This document shows, piece by piece, positions 16,200 through 25,314 of a DNA stretch of 64,000 nucleotides. The position numbers were made by a program, and so were the translations under genes. The notes beneath the pieces are model-generated. The model did no database searches. It was not told where the DNA came from and saw nothing but the letters and a program-made list of their open reading frames with translations. Location of the stretch: the NCBI GenBank assembly GCA_002151545.1, contig CP021237.1, forward strand, positions 1,922,001 to 1,986,000, given 5' to 3'. Each line of letters begins with the position of its first letter. The first letter of the stretch is position 1. The DNA is from Sphingobacteriaceae bacterium GW460-11-11-14-LB5 (GTDB lineage Bacteria; Bacteroidota; Bacteroidia; Sphingobacteriales; Sphingobacteriaceae).

Positions 16200-16906
16200 A
16201 CATTCGGCATTACTTCCCATGCCCATGGTTTTTTAAAGGTTTTGAAAGTTCTGAGCTGCGAAAAATACAAAACTTCACTGGTTCTCCGGTTCGAAATATC
16301 CCGTCGGTGCAGATTACCTACGGTGGTAAATAACTCACGTGTTTTAAAATCGTAAACCCTTTCGGTCATGTCGCCACTGTTCTGGTTAAAGTACAGATTG
16401 ATTGCGCTGGTTAAAAACCAGTCTTTATTTTCGAATTTAAAGGTATAACCCAATTCCCAGCGCCATTCAGAACCTCCCTGGAAACGCAAATAGAGTTGCT
16501 GGTCTTTAATGGCAATCTGCTGTAGCGGATCGCCCAGCTTTCCGCCTTCTTCTGAACGTAAAATGAAATCGTTGTTTTGTGTAGATAAGTTAAAAGCCCC
16601 GGTTGACTTATCTTTAAAAAAGATAGCCAGTATCCTCGGTTTTTGGGTCTCTTTTATAATGTCGGTATGGTTATCTCCATAAACACGTGTTTCATCTATT
16701 GTTTTATTACACTCAAAAACTACCGCTAAATCGTCTGAGGCATCGTTGTTTAAATCGCCATAAACCTGATCGATAACCGTCCAGTTGGCAGGAGTAAACT
16801 GTTCAACAGAAGCGCCTTGTGCTTTAATTTTAGGAAATACAAATGTTTTTTGCGCAAAGCTGATTTGCGCACAGAGCATCAGGATGTAAAAACAAAAAAC
16901 TTTCAT
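16190..16906 (-). CDS. hypothetical secreted protein
   Basis: This 238-residue protein has a signal peptide (MKVFCFYILMLCAQISFAQ). The mature part contains VYGDLNNDASDDLAVVFEC, a calcium-binding-like D-x-N-x-D-x-x-D loop resembling FG-GAP/VCBS repeats. A beta-rich region follows (LYLRFQGGSEWRWELGYTF). No enzyme motif is evident. It is probably periplasmic or exported. It stands alone, convergent with the DUF5615 gene and divergent from the radical SAM gene. Confidence 0.7.
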   Translation of the reverse strand: MKVFCFYILMLCAQISFAQKTFVFPKIKAQGASVEQFTPANWTVIDQVYGDLNNDASDDLAVVFECNKTIDETRVYGDNHTDIIKETQKPRILAIFFKDKSTGAFNLSTQNNDFILRSEEGGKLGDPLQQIAIKDQQLYLRFQGGSEWRWELGYTFKFENKDWFLTSAINLYFNQNSGDMTERVYDFKTRELFTTVGNLHRRDISNRRTSEVLYFSQLRTFKTFKKPWAWEVMPNVYL

Positions 16907-16988
16907 TCAGGTAGAAAACGTGTTGATGTAGGGTTAAAACGTTTGGATTGGTGTTTTAGTTTAAGATAGTTGCATATCTAGGTAAATT

Positions 16989-17053
16989 CGTCATGCTGAA
17001 TTTATTTCAGCATCTTTTCTGCAGAATAGACCCTGAAATGAATTCAGGGTGAC
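16989..17053. repeat. palindromic repeat, family C, in the divergent spacer
   Basis: It contains two adjacent hairpins: GCTGAA(TTTA)TTTCAGC-like at 16995-17012 and CCCTGAA(ATGAA)TTCAGGG near 17030-17049. It opens with GTCATGCTGAA and closes with CAGGGTGACGA. It directly abuts the promoter of the radical SAM gene. Confidence 0.65.
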
Positions 17054-17073
17054 GACTCTATTAAAAATTCCCT

Positions 17074-17081
17074 TACTTTTG
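17074..17081 (+). promoter_or_regulatory. -7 element TACTTTTG for the radical SAM gene
   Basis: An exact TAnnTTTG match 17 bases before the proposed TTG start at 17099. The longer frame beginning at GTG 17049 starts inside the upstream repeat and would place the promoter within the coding region. Confidence 0.6.
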
Positions 17082-17098
17082 CAGAAAAAACAATTCCT

Positions 17099-19316
17099 TT
17101 TGAAAACCGAAATCTTTGCCATTACGCCGCCTTTTACCCAACTGAATACTCCATATCCAGCAACGGCGTATATAAAAGGTTTTCTGAATACTAAAAATAT
17201 CAGTGCCACACAGGCAGATTTAGGTATTGAGGTCATTTTAGCGCTATTCTCAAAAAAAGGACTTCAAGATCTGTTTTGTCACACGGAGCCTAGTCGAAGT
17301 GCTGGCAATCAAAAAACAAAAAGCGACAATGCTAAACGCATTTTCGCTTTACAGGATGAATATTTAAAAACAATTGATGCGGTAATTGCCTTTTTACAAG
17401 GCAAGAATCCAACTTTGGCTTTGCAGATATGTAGCGACGATTTTCTTCCGCAAGCTTCGCGTTTTTCGCAATTAGAAGAGTTAGACTGGGCTTTTGGTGC
17501 GATGGGTACACAGGATAAAGCGAAACACCTGGCTACCCTTTATCTCGAAGATATATCTGATTACATTGTAGAATGTATTGATGAAAACTTTGGTTTCAGC
17601 CGTTATGCAGAGCGTTTGGGCAGAAGTGCAAATTCTTTTGATGAATTGTATGATGCTTTACTCAAAGAACCTACCTATATCGATCAGATCCTGATTTCGG
17701 TTTTAAAAGATAAAATTGAAACCGTTCAGCCTAAATTGTTTTTGATTTCTGTTCCGTTTCCAGGTAATTTATACAGTGCTTTCCGCTGTGCGCAATGGGT
17801 AAAGGCCAATTATCCGGAAATTAAAATTTCTATGGGTGGTGGTTTCCCCAACACCGAGTTAAGGTCTTTATCTGATGCAAGGGTTTTTGAATTTTTCGAT
17901 TACATCACTTTAGATGACGGCGAATTGCCGATTGAACTTTTATACCATAATATTACACGTCCCGTTCCTGCTGAAGCCCATTTTTATAAAAGAACTTTTT
18001 TACTCGAAAATGGTCAGGTCGTTTACCGTAACGACGCTTTTAGAAATGATTACAAGCAGGCCGATGTGGGTACGCCTGATTACACAGGCTTATTATTGGA
18101 TAAATACATTTCGGTAATTGAAATTGTAAATCCGATGCACCGCATGTGGAGCGATGGACGATGGAATAAACTCACCATGGCACATGGCTGCTACTGGGGG
18201 AAATGTACCTTCTGCGATATTTCATTAGATTATATTAAGGTTTACGAACCGGTTGCGGCTAAATTGATTGTAGACCGGATTGAAGACCTGTATGAAAAGA
18301 CCGGGCAAAATGGTTTTCACTTCGTTGATGAAGCGGCACCACCTGCGTTAATGCGTGAGGTTGCTCTGGAAATCATCAGAAGAAAATTAGCGGTTACCTG
18401 GTGGACCAACATCCGTTTTGAAAAGAGCTTTACGCAAGATTTGTGTCTGTTATTAAAAGCATCAGGTTGTATTGCGGTTTCAGGTGGATTGGAAGTGGCC
18501 TCAGATCGTTTGTTGAAACTGATTGATAAGGGCGTAACGGTAGAACAGGTGGCTAAGGTTACCCGTAATTTTACCGAAGCAGGGATTATGGTGCATGCTT
18601 ATCTGATGTATGGCTACCCCACCCAAACCGTACAGGAAACAATTGATAGTTTAGAGATGGTACGTCAGTTGTTTGAAGTTGGGATATTACAATCAGGCTT
18701 TTGGCATCAATTCGCCATGACTGCACATAGTCCGGTAGGCATGTATCCGGAAAAATTTGGTGTCGTAAAAGATACCGAAGTGATCGGAACTTTTGCCAAT
18801 AACGACATCAACTATACCGATAATACAGGTATTGATCATAATAAATTCAGCTTTGGATTGAAAAAGTCACTCTTCAATTTTATGCATGGTATCTGTTTTG
18901 ATTACGAACTGCAGGATTGGTTTGATTTTAAAATTCCTCGGACGAAAATTCCTGCCGATTTTATTGAAAAGGCTTTAAATGATGCCGATCAGTTCCATAC
19001 CAAACCTACCGCAAAAGTTGTTTGGATAGGCGGAAAACCTTCTGCCGATTATTTTACCAAGTCGAAAAAAGGCAATAGCTGGGAAATGGCAGCACTCACT
19101 TTTCACGATAAAAAGGAATCGTTTACGGTTCAAACCAATAAAAAAGAAGGGGAGTGGTTAAGCGCTATTTTAAATAAAATTTCCATCTCGAATGAAAAGG
19201 TATTTACTTTTCAGGAGGTTAAAGCGGATTTTGAGAATGAAATGGAAAACTTTGAATTATTCTGGTATTCAAAAGCCATCAATACGCTCAGGGAATACGG
19301 CTTGTTGGTTTTATAA
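17099..19316 (+). CDS. B12-binding-type radical SAM protein with in-frame repeat insertion
   Basis: About 739 residues from TTG 17099 (LKTEIFAITPPFTQLNTPYP). The N-terminal half holds a cobalamin-binding-like region (LFLISVPFPGNLYSAFRCAQ, KISMGGGFPNTELRSL). The radical SAM core follows with AHGCYWGKCTFCDISLDYIK, in which the cysteines are spaced CX4CX2C rather than the usual CX3CX2C. GGLEVASDRLLKLIDKG and AYLMYGYPTQTVQET are the expected later strands. The substrate is unknown. Residues FCHTEPSRSAG near the N-terminus are translated from a dispersed repeat (17278-17305). Confidence 0.85.
17278..17305 (+). repeat. dispersed-repeat fragment translated in frame
   Basis: GTCACACGGAGCCTAGTCGA followed by AGTGCTGG has the layout of the GTCA...CTAGTCGAAGTG dispersed repeats. 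It encodes CHTEPSRSAG within the radical SAM protein. Confidence 0.6.
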
Positions 19317-19332
19317 ATTCTTACCATAAAAT

Positions 19333-19440
19333 CGTCATTTCGAGCGAAGTGCAACGAAGTCGAGAACCACGTAATGCTCAGCGAAGCTAAATCTATCTAG
19401 ATAGATCTCTCCATTCCGCTACACTGCAGTCGAGATGACG
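19333..19440. repeat. dispersed palindromic repeat, family A copy 2
   Basis: CGTCATTTCGAGCGAAGTGC at the left and CAGTCGAGATGACG at the right are complementary ends. An inner ATCTATCTAGATAGAT palindrome occurs near the middle. It separates the convergent ends of the radical SAM gene and a small membrane protein gene. Confidence 0.85.
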
Positions 19441-19467
19441 AATACTAATTAATAACTGGCATCAATA

Positions 19468-19731
19468 CTACATCTTCATTTTAAAATGTGTCAGGAAATA
19501 AATGATGCAGATTAATACAATTGAATTTAAGATCAACAGCAACCAGGAAATAACTGATTTCCTATCTTTCATCACCGCTATAAAAGAAGTGATGTATGCC
19601 ATAGCAATCAGCGCCAAAAACAAGTTTACGGTCTGGATGCCCAGAATGTAATATCCGCTGTACGAAAAAACCAGTGTGCTAAGGACCAGGAATACAACTG
19701 AGGCGGTAGTGTAAAGCTTATTCGGTTTCAT
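19468..19731 (-). CDS. small three-helix membrane protein, unknown
   Basis: From ATG 19729-19731 the product is 87 residues (MKPNKLYTTASVVFLVLSTL...). There are three hydrophobic helices at about 8-25, 32-53 (TVNLFLALIAMAYITSFIAV) and 62-82 (VISWLLLILNSIVLICIIYF). A longer frame from 19758 would start inside a perfect inverted repeat, so the shorter start is preferred. No family recognised. Confidence 0.6.
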   Translation of the reverse strand: MKPNKLYTTASVVFLVLSTLVFSYSGYYILGIQTVNLFLALIAMAYITSFIAVMKDRKSVISWLLLILNSIVLICIIYFLTHFKMKM

Positions 19732-19744
19732 ATGGAGTGAATTT

Positions 19745-19786
19745 ACTATAAAAGACATGAATTTGTATTTACATGTCTTTTATAGT
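19745..19786. promoter_or_regulatory. 15-bp perfect inverted repeat upstream of the small membrane protein
   Basis: ACTATAAAAGACATG (19745-19759) and CATGTCTTTTATAGT (19772-19786) pair perfectly around a 12-nt loop. It lies between the amidohydrolase stop and the small gene on the same strand. No T tract follows on the minus strand, so an operator or mRNA hairpin is more likely than a terminator. Confidence 0.5.
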
Positions 19787-19798
19787 GTAAAATATAGT

Positions 19799-22700
19799 TT
19801 AATCACAATGTGGAACAGTAAAAGTCCAGGTTTCTGAATCAGTAGCAGGAACAATATAACCGTTTCCTCTGGTATTTTCGAACCATAATTTACCCCTCAG
19901 CTTTTCTCTGGTTCCAACTTCATTTAAGGTTGCGCTATCATAAAGCCGCCCGTTGATCATCACATATTTGATTTTTTCCGAATTGCGGATATCATCTAAA
20001 GGATTGGCATCCATAATTACCATATCAGCCAGTTTACCCACTTCGAGCGAGCCAATTTCTTTGTTCATACCCAAATAGCTTGCGCCATTTAAGGTTGCTG
20101 CCCTAATGGCTTGCAGGGGCGTAAAACCGCCCTGAACAAACATCCATAATTCCCAGTGTGCACCTAAACCCTGAATCTGCCCGTGTGCACCAAGATTAAC
20201 TTTCGTACCGCCATCAGCAATCTGTTTAGTGGCTTTGGCAATGTCGATATGGTTATAATCGCTGTACTCAGAAGTTGTTCTGCGTCTGGCTCTTGCATCA
20301 ATAATAGAGCGTGGCGTATAGGTCATGAGTTTTTCGTTTTCCCAAACATTGGTTCTATCATACCAGTAATTTTCGCCCCACTGACCACCATAGGCCACAA
20401 TTAGAGTAGGAGTATAACCAACTTCAGTATTGTTCCAGAGTGTGGTCACATCTTTATAAACCGGTAAAACAGGAATGCTGTGCTCAATTCCGGTATGCCC
20501 ATCGGCAACCATATTCATGTTGGTGAAAAAGGTTGAGCCACCTTCAGGTACAACTTCCATATTTAACTGACGGGCTGCTTCTAAAATCTGCTGACGCTGC
20601 TCTCTGCGTGGTTGATTATACGATTTTACTGAAAAAGCTCCAACTGCTTTTAATCTGCGCAAATTGGCCAGCGCATCGTCCAGGCTATTAATTACAACTT
20701 TAAAATCGCCATCTGCACCATATAAAATACCACCGGTTGAATACACACGCGGACCAACCATTCTGCCGGCCTTAAGCATTTCGCTCTGGCTAAAAACCAT
20801 TTCGGTATTGCTCGATGGATCGTGCGAAGTGGTTACGCCAAAAGCCAAATTAGCCATGTAACTCCAGTCACTCTGTGGTGTTATGCCATCCGGACTGGTA
20901 CGTAAGTGAGCGTGAACATCAATAATACCCGGCATAATGGTTTTGCCATTTACATCAATTACTTTGGCATTGGCCGGAATGGTTACCGCATCTGCTTTTC
21001 CTATTGCCGTAATTTTATTTCCATCGGTAATAATGGTTCCATTTTCAATTACTTCATCGCCTTTCATCGAAATAATCCTAGCGCCTTTGAGTGCCACTAT
21101 TCCGGTAGGGAGGTCAGACTTTAATACCAGATTGATGTCGATCGAAGATGCCTGAGTTTTAGGTGTGGTTCCATCAAAGTTGAAGGCATTATTTACATCA
21201 ACTGTAAAGTATTTCGGTCCGAGGGTCCAATGCAGGCTTTTACTATCGGCGCTCCATTGAATATACGTTCCACCATCGGTAGTCACTTTTGTAACCGGAA
21301 TGGCTTTATTGCCCGCTGATGCATCTTGTGCCGCACCAATATTGATCATCGGTGTGATGTACACGTTAAACAATTCGTTAAATGCCACCCATTTATTATC
21401 CGGACTAATAACGAACTGATTGGCATATTGAGAAGTAAAGTGTGTTCTTTCGTTTGCCCCGTTTAAATCGATACTTTTTAATGCTTTTTTACCATCAGCA
21501 AAACTCTGGAAATAAATGCGAGTATCGGTATTGTTAAACTGCGGACGGATTCCGTTATCCAAAATCAAAGTTTTAGCACCACCACTGGCTGGCATCATAA
21601 AAATACCTGTTCCTCGACCATAGTTATAACCTAAAACATCGTTGCCACTTCCTTTTCTAAAAACGATTTTATCACCTTTGGTTGAATATTGAGGAGAATA
21701 ATAAAAACCTTTTTCATCAGTTAGCATAATGGTTTTTCCCGATTTTACATCCGTACGTTTTATTGCCCCCCGCAATTCATCGCTCCAGGTGGTATAAACA
21801 ACGTATTTTCCGTCAGGACTAAAAGCAGGTTCAAATTCGAAATCCAATCCATTGGTTAGCCTTTCAGGTGTTCCAGCTGGTAATTCTTGCTTGTATAAGT
21901 ATCCTGCGGCATTAAAAACAATTATTTTTCCGTCTGGTGAAGTGGTTAATTGTCTTAACATTTTGGCCGAAAACTCATTGCTGAAAACCTGTTGCTCAAA
22001 ATGTAAGGCTTTTTGTACGGTTTGAATGGTGTTCGCTTGAAAAGGAATTGTGCTGTTGATTAAGGTTCCGATTTCTGTTTTTCTGATTTTTCCTTTTGCA
22101 TAGAAAACAATGCTTTTGCTATCTGGAGTCCAGGCAAAATTTGGATAAACACCGAAAATTGCCCAGGTTTCCTGCTGATCATGAGATAAATCTTCATTTA
22201 CCGGCCATTCTTCACCAGTTTTCAGGTTTTGTACATATAAAGTAGATTTCAACCTCACACGCTTTACAAAAGCGATTAAATTTCCATCAGGAGAAACCTG
22301 CGGACGGCAAGCGCCACCTTGCTCATTAATCAAAGTATTTAATTTTCCCGTTGTTAAGTCAAGCTGGCGGATGGCATAAATGGTTCCGTTGGGATCTTTG
22401 CTGTATTCAAAATTAGGACCAGGACTCACATCTTCACTAAAGTAAACATACTTGCCATCTGGCGAAACGTTGGGCTCGCCCGCGTCTTGCTGATCGTTTT
22501 TGCGTTTGGTTAACTGCACACCATCGCCACCGTTTATGTTGTACATCCACATTTCGCCGGCGCCTAAAGAACGACCTGCAGTAAAGTGTTTTCTTGCAAT
22601 TACATATTCGCTATTTGGCATCCAGGTCGCATTATTCAATAACCTGAAATTTTCTTTGGTAACCTGTTTTTTGCCAGAACCATCACGGTTCATAATCCAT

Positions 22701-23026
22701 ATGTTATCGCCACCGCTTTTATCACTGGTATACGAAATGTATTTTCCGTTGGGACTAAAACGAGGCTGAACATCCCAGGCAGTACCGCCACTAATGAGTT
22801 TTGCAACCCCACCAGTAATTGGCATAACGTAAATATCGCCCAGTAAATCAAAAGCAATTTCCTGCCCGTCAGCACTAACATCAAGATTCATCCAGGTGCC
22901 TTCGTCGGTATTTAAGGTGAAGTTTTTTGTTGTGCCCTGGTATTTTTCAATGTCCCATTTTTTTTCCTGGGCATTTGAACTGAAGAATAATAAGGAAAGA
23001 GCGGATAGAAAATAGAGGTGTTTCAT
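19799..23026 (-). CDS. secreted PD40/TolB-like beta-propeller amidohydrolase
   Basis: This 1075-residue exported protein has a signal peptide MKHLYFLSALSLLFFSSNAQ. Residues about 40-620 are repeated PD40/WD40-like blades, each with a motif like RFSPNGKYISYTSDKSG or SPDGKYVYFSED, as in TolB and DPP-IV propellers. From about 660 an amidohydrolase domain follows: VIDVNGKTIMPGIIDVHAHL (first metal His pair), FSVKSYNQPRRE (candidate carboxylated Lys), DGHTGIEHSIPV and LGAHGQIQGLGAHWELW. It ends with the family's NPLDDIRNSEKIKYVMINGR. It is probably a periplasmic peptidase- or imidopeptidase-like hydrolase; the substrate is unknown. Confidence 0.9.
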   Translation of the reverse strand: MKHLYFLSALSLLFFSSNAQEKKWDIEKYQGTTKNFTLNTDEGTWMNLDVSADGQEIAFDLLGDIYVMPITGGVAKLISGGTAWDVQPRFSPNGKYISYTSDKSGGDNIWIMNRDGSGKKQVTKENFRLLNNATWMPNSEYVIARKHFTAGRSLGAGEMWMYNINGGDGVQLTKRKNDQQDAGEPNVSPDGKYVYFSEDVSPGPNFEYSKDPNGTIYAIRQLDLTTGKLNTLINEQGGACRPQVSPDGNLIAFVKRVRLKSTLYVQNLKTGEEWPVNEDLSHDQQETWAIFGVYPNFAWTPDSKSIVFYAKGKIRKTEIGTLINSTIPFQANTIQTVQKALHFEQQVFSNEFSAKMLRQLTTSPDGKIIVFNAAGYLYKQELPAGTPERLTNGLDFEFEPAFSPDGKYVVYTTWSDELRGAIKRTDVKSGKTIMLTDEKGFYYSPQYSTKGDKIVFRKGSGNDVLGYNYGRGTGIFMMPASGGAKTLILDNGIRPQFNNTDTRIYFQSFADGKKALKSIDLNGANERTHFTSQYANQFVISPDNKWVAFNELFNVYITPMINIGAAQDASAGNKAIPVTKVTTDGGTYIQWSADSKSLHWTLGPKYFTVDVNNAFNFDGTTPKTQASSIDINLVLKSDLPTGIVALKGARIISMKGDEVIENGTIITDGNKITAIGKADAVTIPANAKVIDVNGKTIMPGIIDVHAHLRTSPDGITPQSDWSYMANLAFGVTTSHDPSSNTEMVFSQSEMLKAGRMVGPRVYSTGGILYGADGDFKVVINSLDDALANLRRLKAVGAFSVKSYNQPRREQRQQILEAARQLNMEVVPEGGSTFFTNMNMVADGHTGIEHSIPVLPVYKDVTTLWNNTEVGYTPTLIVAYGGQWGENYWYDRTNVWENEKLMTYTPRSIIDARARRRTTSEYSDYNHIDIAKATKQIADGGTKVNLGAHGQIQGLGAHWELWMFVQGGFTPLQAIRAATLNGASYLGMNKEIGSLEVGKLADMVIMDANPLDDIRNSEKIKYVMINGRLYDSATLNEVGTREKLRGKLWFENTRGNGYIVPATDSETWTFTVPHCD

Positions 23027-23070
23027 TATTTTGGGATGGTTATAATATTATTTGGGGATGGTTATAATAT
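23027..23070 (-). repeat. 22-bp tandem duplication touching the amidohydrolase start codon
   Basis: On the minus strand two 22-base units, 21/22 identical (ATATTATAACCATCCC plus CAAATA or AAAATA), run head to tail. The ATG follows the second unit with no gap. The unit is close to two helical turns, so this could be a duplicated regulatory site. Confidence 0.65.
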
Positions 23071-23105
23071 ATGGGATAATTATTTAAACAATCGTGTATT
23101 TTTCT

Positions 23106-23309
23106 TTAGCGTAATTTTTTATCTGTTAGCCGGGTTTTATATTCGGCTATTAAAATAGGCTTGTATTTTGTATTCATAAGGTTCTGGAAGATTAAGGAAT
23201 TCGAATTGTGCCCATTCGGAGCTTTTAATGCAGCATTTACAGTTTTTAAAGCAGCCGTTCGGGCATTTTTAATCAAACTAATCATATCTGCAAACTGCGT
23301 TTCTAACAT
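23106..23309 (-). pseudogene. decayed remnant of a DUF1016 (YhcG-type) nuclease gene
   Basis: A 67-codon frame begins ETQFADMISLIKNARTAALK, which resembles the N-terminus of DUF1016 PDDEXK proteins (about 350 residues when intact). It ends IAEYKTRLTDKKLR, like their C-terminus. Between them the +1 frame reads SEWAQFEFLNLPEPYEY, resembling internal DUF1016 segments in the correct order. The gene therefore seems to have collapsed by several internal deletions and a frameshift, while its promoter -7 element (TAACTTTG) remains. Recognition is from memory of the family. Confidence 0.6.
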
Positions 23310-23326
23310 GTACCTGTCTTATTGAG

Positions 23327-23334
23327 CAAAGTTA
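23327..23334 (-). promoter_or_regulatory. -7 element TAACTTTG before the DUF1016 remnant
   Basis: An exact TAnnTTTG match, 18 bases upstream of the remnant's ATG. Confidence 0.45.
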
Positions 23335-23400
23335 ATAATCTTTTATAGATGATTTTTTCAATTTCTGGTAATAATAAATGGCGATTTTGGATTAAATGTA

Positions 23401-23408
23401 TAGTTTTG
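23401..23408 (+). promoter_or_regulatory. -7 element TAGTTTTG for recQ
   Basis: An exact TAnnTTTG match, 14 bases upstream of the recQ ATG at 23422. It is divergent from the DUF1016 remnant promoter, about 70 bases away. Confidence 0.55.
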
Positions 23409-23421
23409 ATACCGCCGATTT

Positions 23422-25314
23422 ATGACAGCAATAGAGATTTTACAAAAATATTGGGGACATCAAGCTTTTAGGCCATTACAGGAAGATATTATTTCCTCGG
23501 TTTTAGAAGGAAACGACAGTTTAGCCTTATTACCAACAGGTGGAGGTAAATCGATCTGCTTTCAGGTTCCCGCTTTGGTTAAAGAAGGCATTTGTATCGT
23601 TGTCTCGCCGTTAATAGCCCTGATGAAAGATCAAGTAGAGCACCTGAAATCAAAAGGGATTGAGGCCATTGCCATTTATGCTGGGATGGGTAAACGTGAA
23701 ATTGATATCTTGCTGGATAACTGTATTTACGGAAAAATCAAATTTCTTTATTTATCTCCCGAGCGTTTATTGTCTGATTTAGTGCGGGTTCGTATTTCGT
23801 ATATGAATGTAAACCTGATTGCGGTAGATGAAGCGCATTGTATTTCGCAATGGGGATACGATTTCCGTCCGCCTTACCAACAGCTTTCGAAGCTCCGCGA
23901 AATCTTGCCCAATGTTCCGGTTTTGGCACTTACTGCAACGGCTACTGCATTTGTGCGAAAAGATATTGTAGAAAAACTGGAAATGAAAGACCCCAAGGTT
24001 TTTGTTAAAAGTTTCGCAAGAGACAATTTAAGTTATGTGGTGTTCGGCAATGAAGATAAGTATAAAAAGCTGATTGATATTTGCAAGAATGTTAAGGGTA
24101 CTGGTCTGGTGTATGTGCGTAACCGCAGGGAAACTGCCGAAGTATCGAATTTTATCAATAGAAACCAGATCAAAGCCGATTTTTATCATGCCGGATTGGA
24201 ACGTGATACACGCTTCCTGAAACAGGAAGAATGGAAGAACAACAAAACCCGCATCATGGTGGCTACAAATGCTTTTGGGATGGGCATAGATAAGGCAGAT
24301 GTTCGTTTTGTGGTGCATTTAGATTTACCCGAAAGTTTAGAGGCCTATTACCAGGAAGCAGGCAGGGCAGGGCGTGATGAAAAGCGAAGTTATGCCGTTC
24401 TTTTAGCCAATCAATCTGATGTTTTGGGACTGGAATCGAGATACCTCGATAGTTTTCCCAGTCCGGATGAAATCAGAAAAACCTATCATTACCTCGGCAA
24501 TTATTTTCAATTGGCATTTGGCGCAGGTGAAGGTTTAACTTTTACTTTTGATATCGCTGATTTCTGTAAACGATTTAATATTAGTGTTTTAAAAACAATT
24601 TCAGCGCTGAAGTTTTTAGAACATGATGGTTATCTCACTTTATCTGAAAGTGTTTTTCTTCCATCGAGGATGATGTTTATTGCCAGTCATGAAGACATTT
24701 ACCGCTTTCAGATTGAGAATAAGGCTTATGATGGCATTATAAAAACCATTCTACGCTCGCACGGTGGCGCATTCGACGGTTTTGTTAAAATTAATGAAGC
24801 CGATTTAGCCAAAAAAACCGGATTGTCGTATAAAGAGATTATCGCTCTGCTTAACAAATTACAAGCCATTGAATTACTTACGTATATTCAACAGACTGAT
24901 CAGCCGCAATTGCAATACATTAGGCCGAGGGTAGATATGGACCATTTTGATCTGGATGTGAAATACCTGGAGCTAAGGAAGGAAATCCTGCATAAACAGA
25001 TTAATGCTGTGGTAGGTTATGCTTCGTCTAACTTGTGCAGAAGTGTTCAATTGCTCAATTATTTTGATGAACATCATGCTACGAAATGTGGTGTTTGCGA
25101 TGTTTGCCTTGCCGAAAAAAGAACCGAAAACCAGAGCCAGATAGGCGAAGCGCTTGAATTTGAGATTGTTTCTTTGCTGCAACAACAAGCACTAAGTCTT
25201 GATGATTTGGTTACCAATATTAAAAACGGTGCAGAAGCCGAAAGAATTGATGCCATTCGGGAATTATTAGATGCCGGTAAGATTAAATCTGATGGGAAGA
25301 AGTATTATCTTTAG
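23422..25314 (+). CDS. recQ: RecQ family ATP-dependent DNA helicase
   Basis: This 630-residue SF2 helicase unwinds recombination and replication intermediates. Walker A is ALLPTGGGKSICFQVPAL, the DEAH box is LIAVDEAHCISQWGYDFRPPY, motif III is LALTATATAFVRKDI, and motifs V-VI are TNAFGMGIDKADVRFVVH and YYQEAGRAGRDEKRSYAVLL. The Zn-binding Cys set near the C-terminus is CRSVQLLNYFDE...CGVCDVC. A HRDC domain is not evident, so this is the shorter form common in Bacteroidota. Its stop codon is the start of a heptamer array. Confidence 0.95.
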   Translation: MTAIEILQKYWGHQAFRPLQEDIISSVLEGNDSLALLPTGGGKSICFQVPALVKEGICIVVSPLIALMKDQVEHLKSKGIEAIAIYAGMGKREIDILLDNCIYGKIKFLYLSPERLLSDLVRVRISYMNVNLIAVDEAHCISQWGYDFRPPYQQLSKLREILPNVPVLALTATATAFVRKDIVEKLEMKDPKVFVKSFARDNLSYVVFGNEDKYKKLIDICKNVKGTGLVYVRNRRETAEVSNFINRNQIKADFYHAGLERDTRFLKQEEWKNNKTRIMVATNAFGMGIDKADVRFVVHLDLPESLEAYYQEAGRAGRDEKRSYAVLLANQSDVLGLESRYLDSFPSPDEIRKTYHYLGNYFQLAFGAGEGLTFTFDIADFCKRFNISVLKTISALKFLEHDGYLTLSESVFLPSRMMFIASHEDIYRFQIENKAYDGIIKTILRSHGGAFDGFVKINEADLAKKTGLSYKEIIALLNKLQAIELLTYIQQTDQPQLQYIRPRVDMDHFDLDVKYLELRKEILHKQINAVVGYASSNLCRSVQLLNYFDEHHATKCGVCDVCLAEKRTENQSQIGEALEFEIVSLLQQQALSLDDLVTNIKNGAEAERIDAIRELLDAGKIKSDGKKYYL

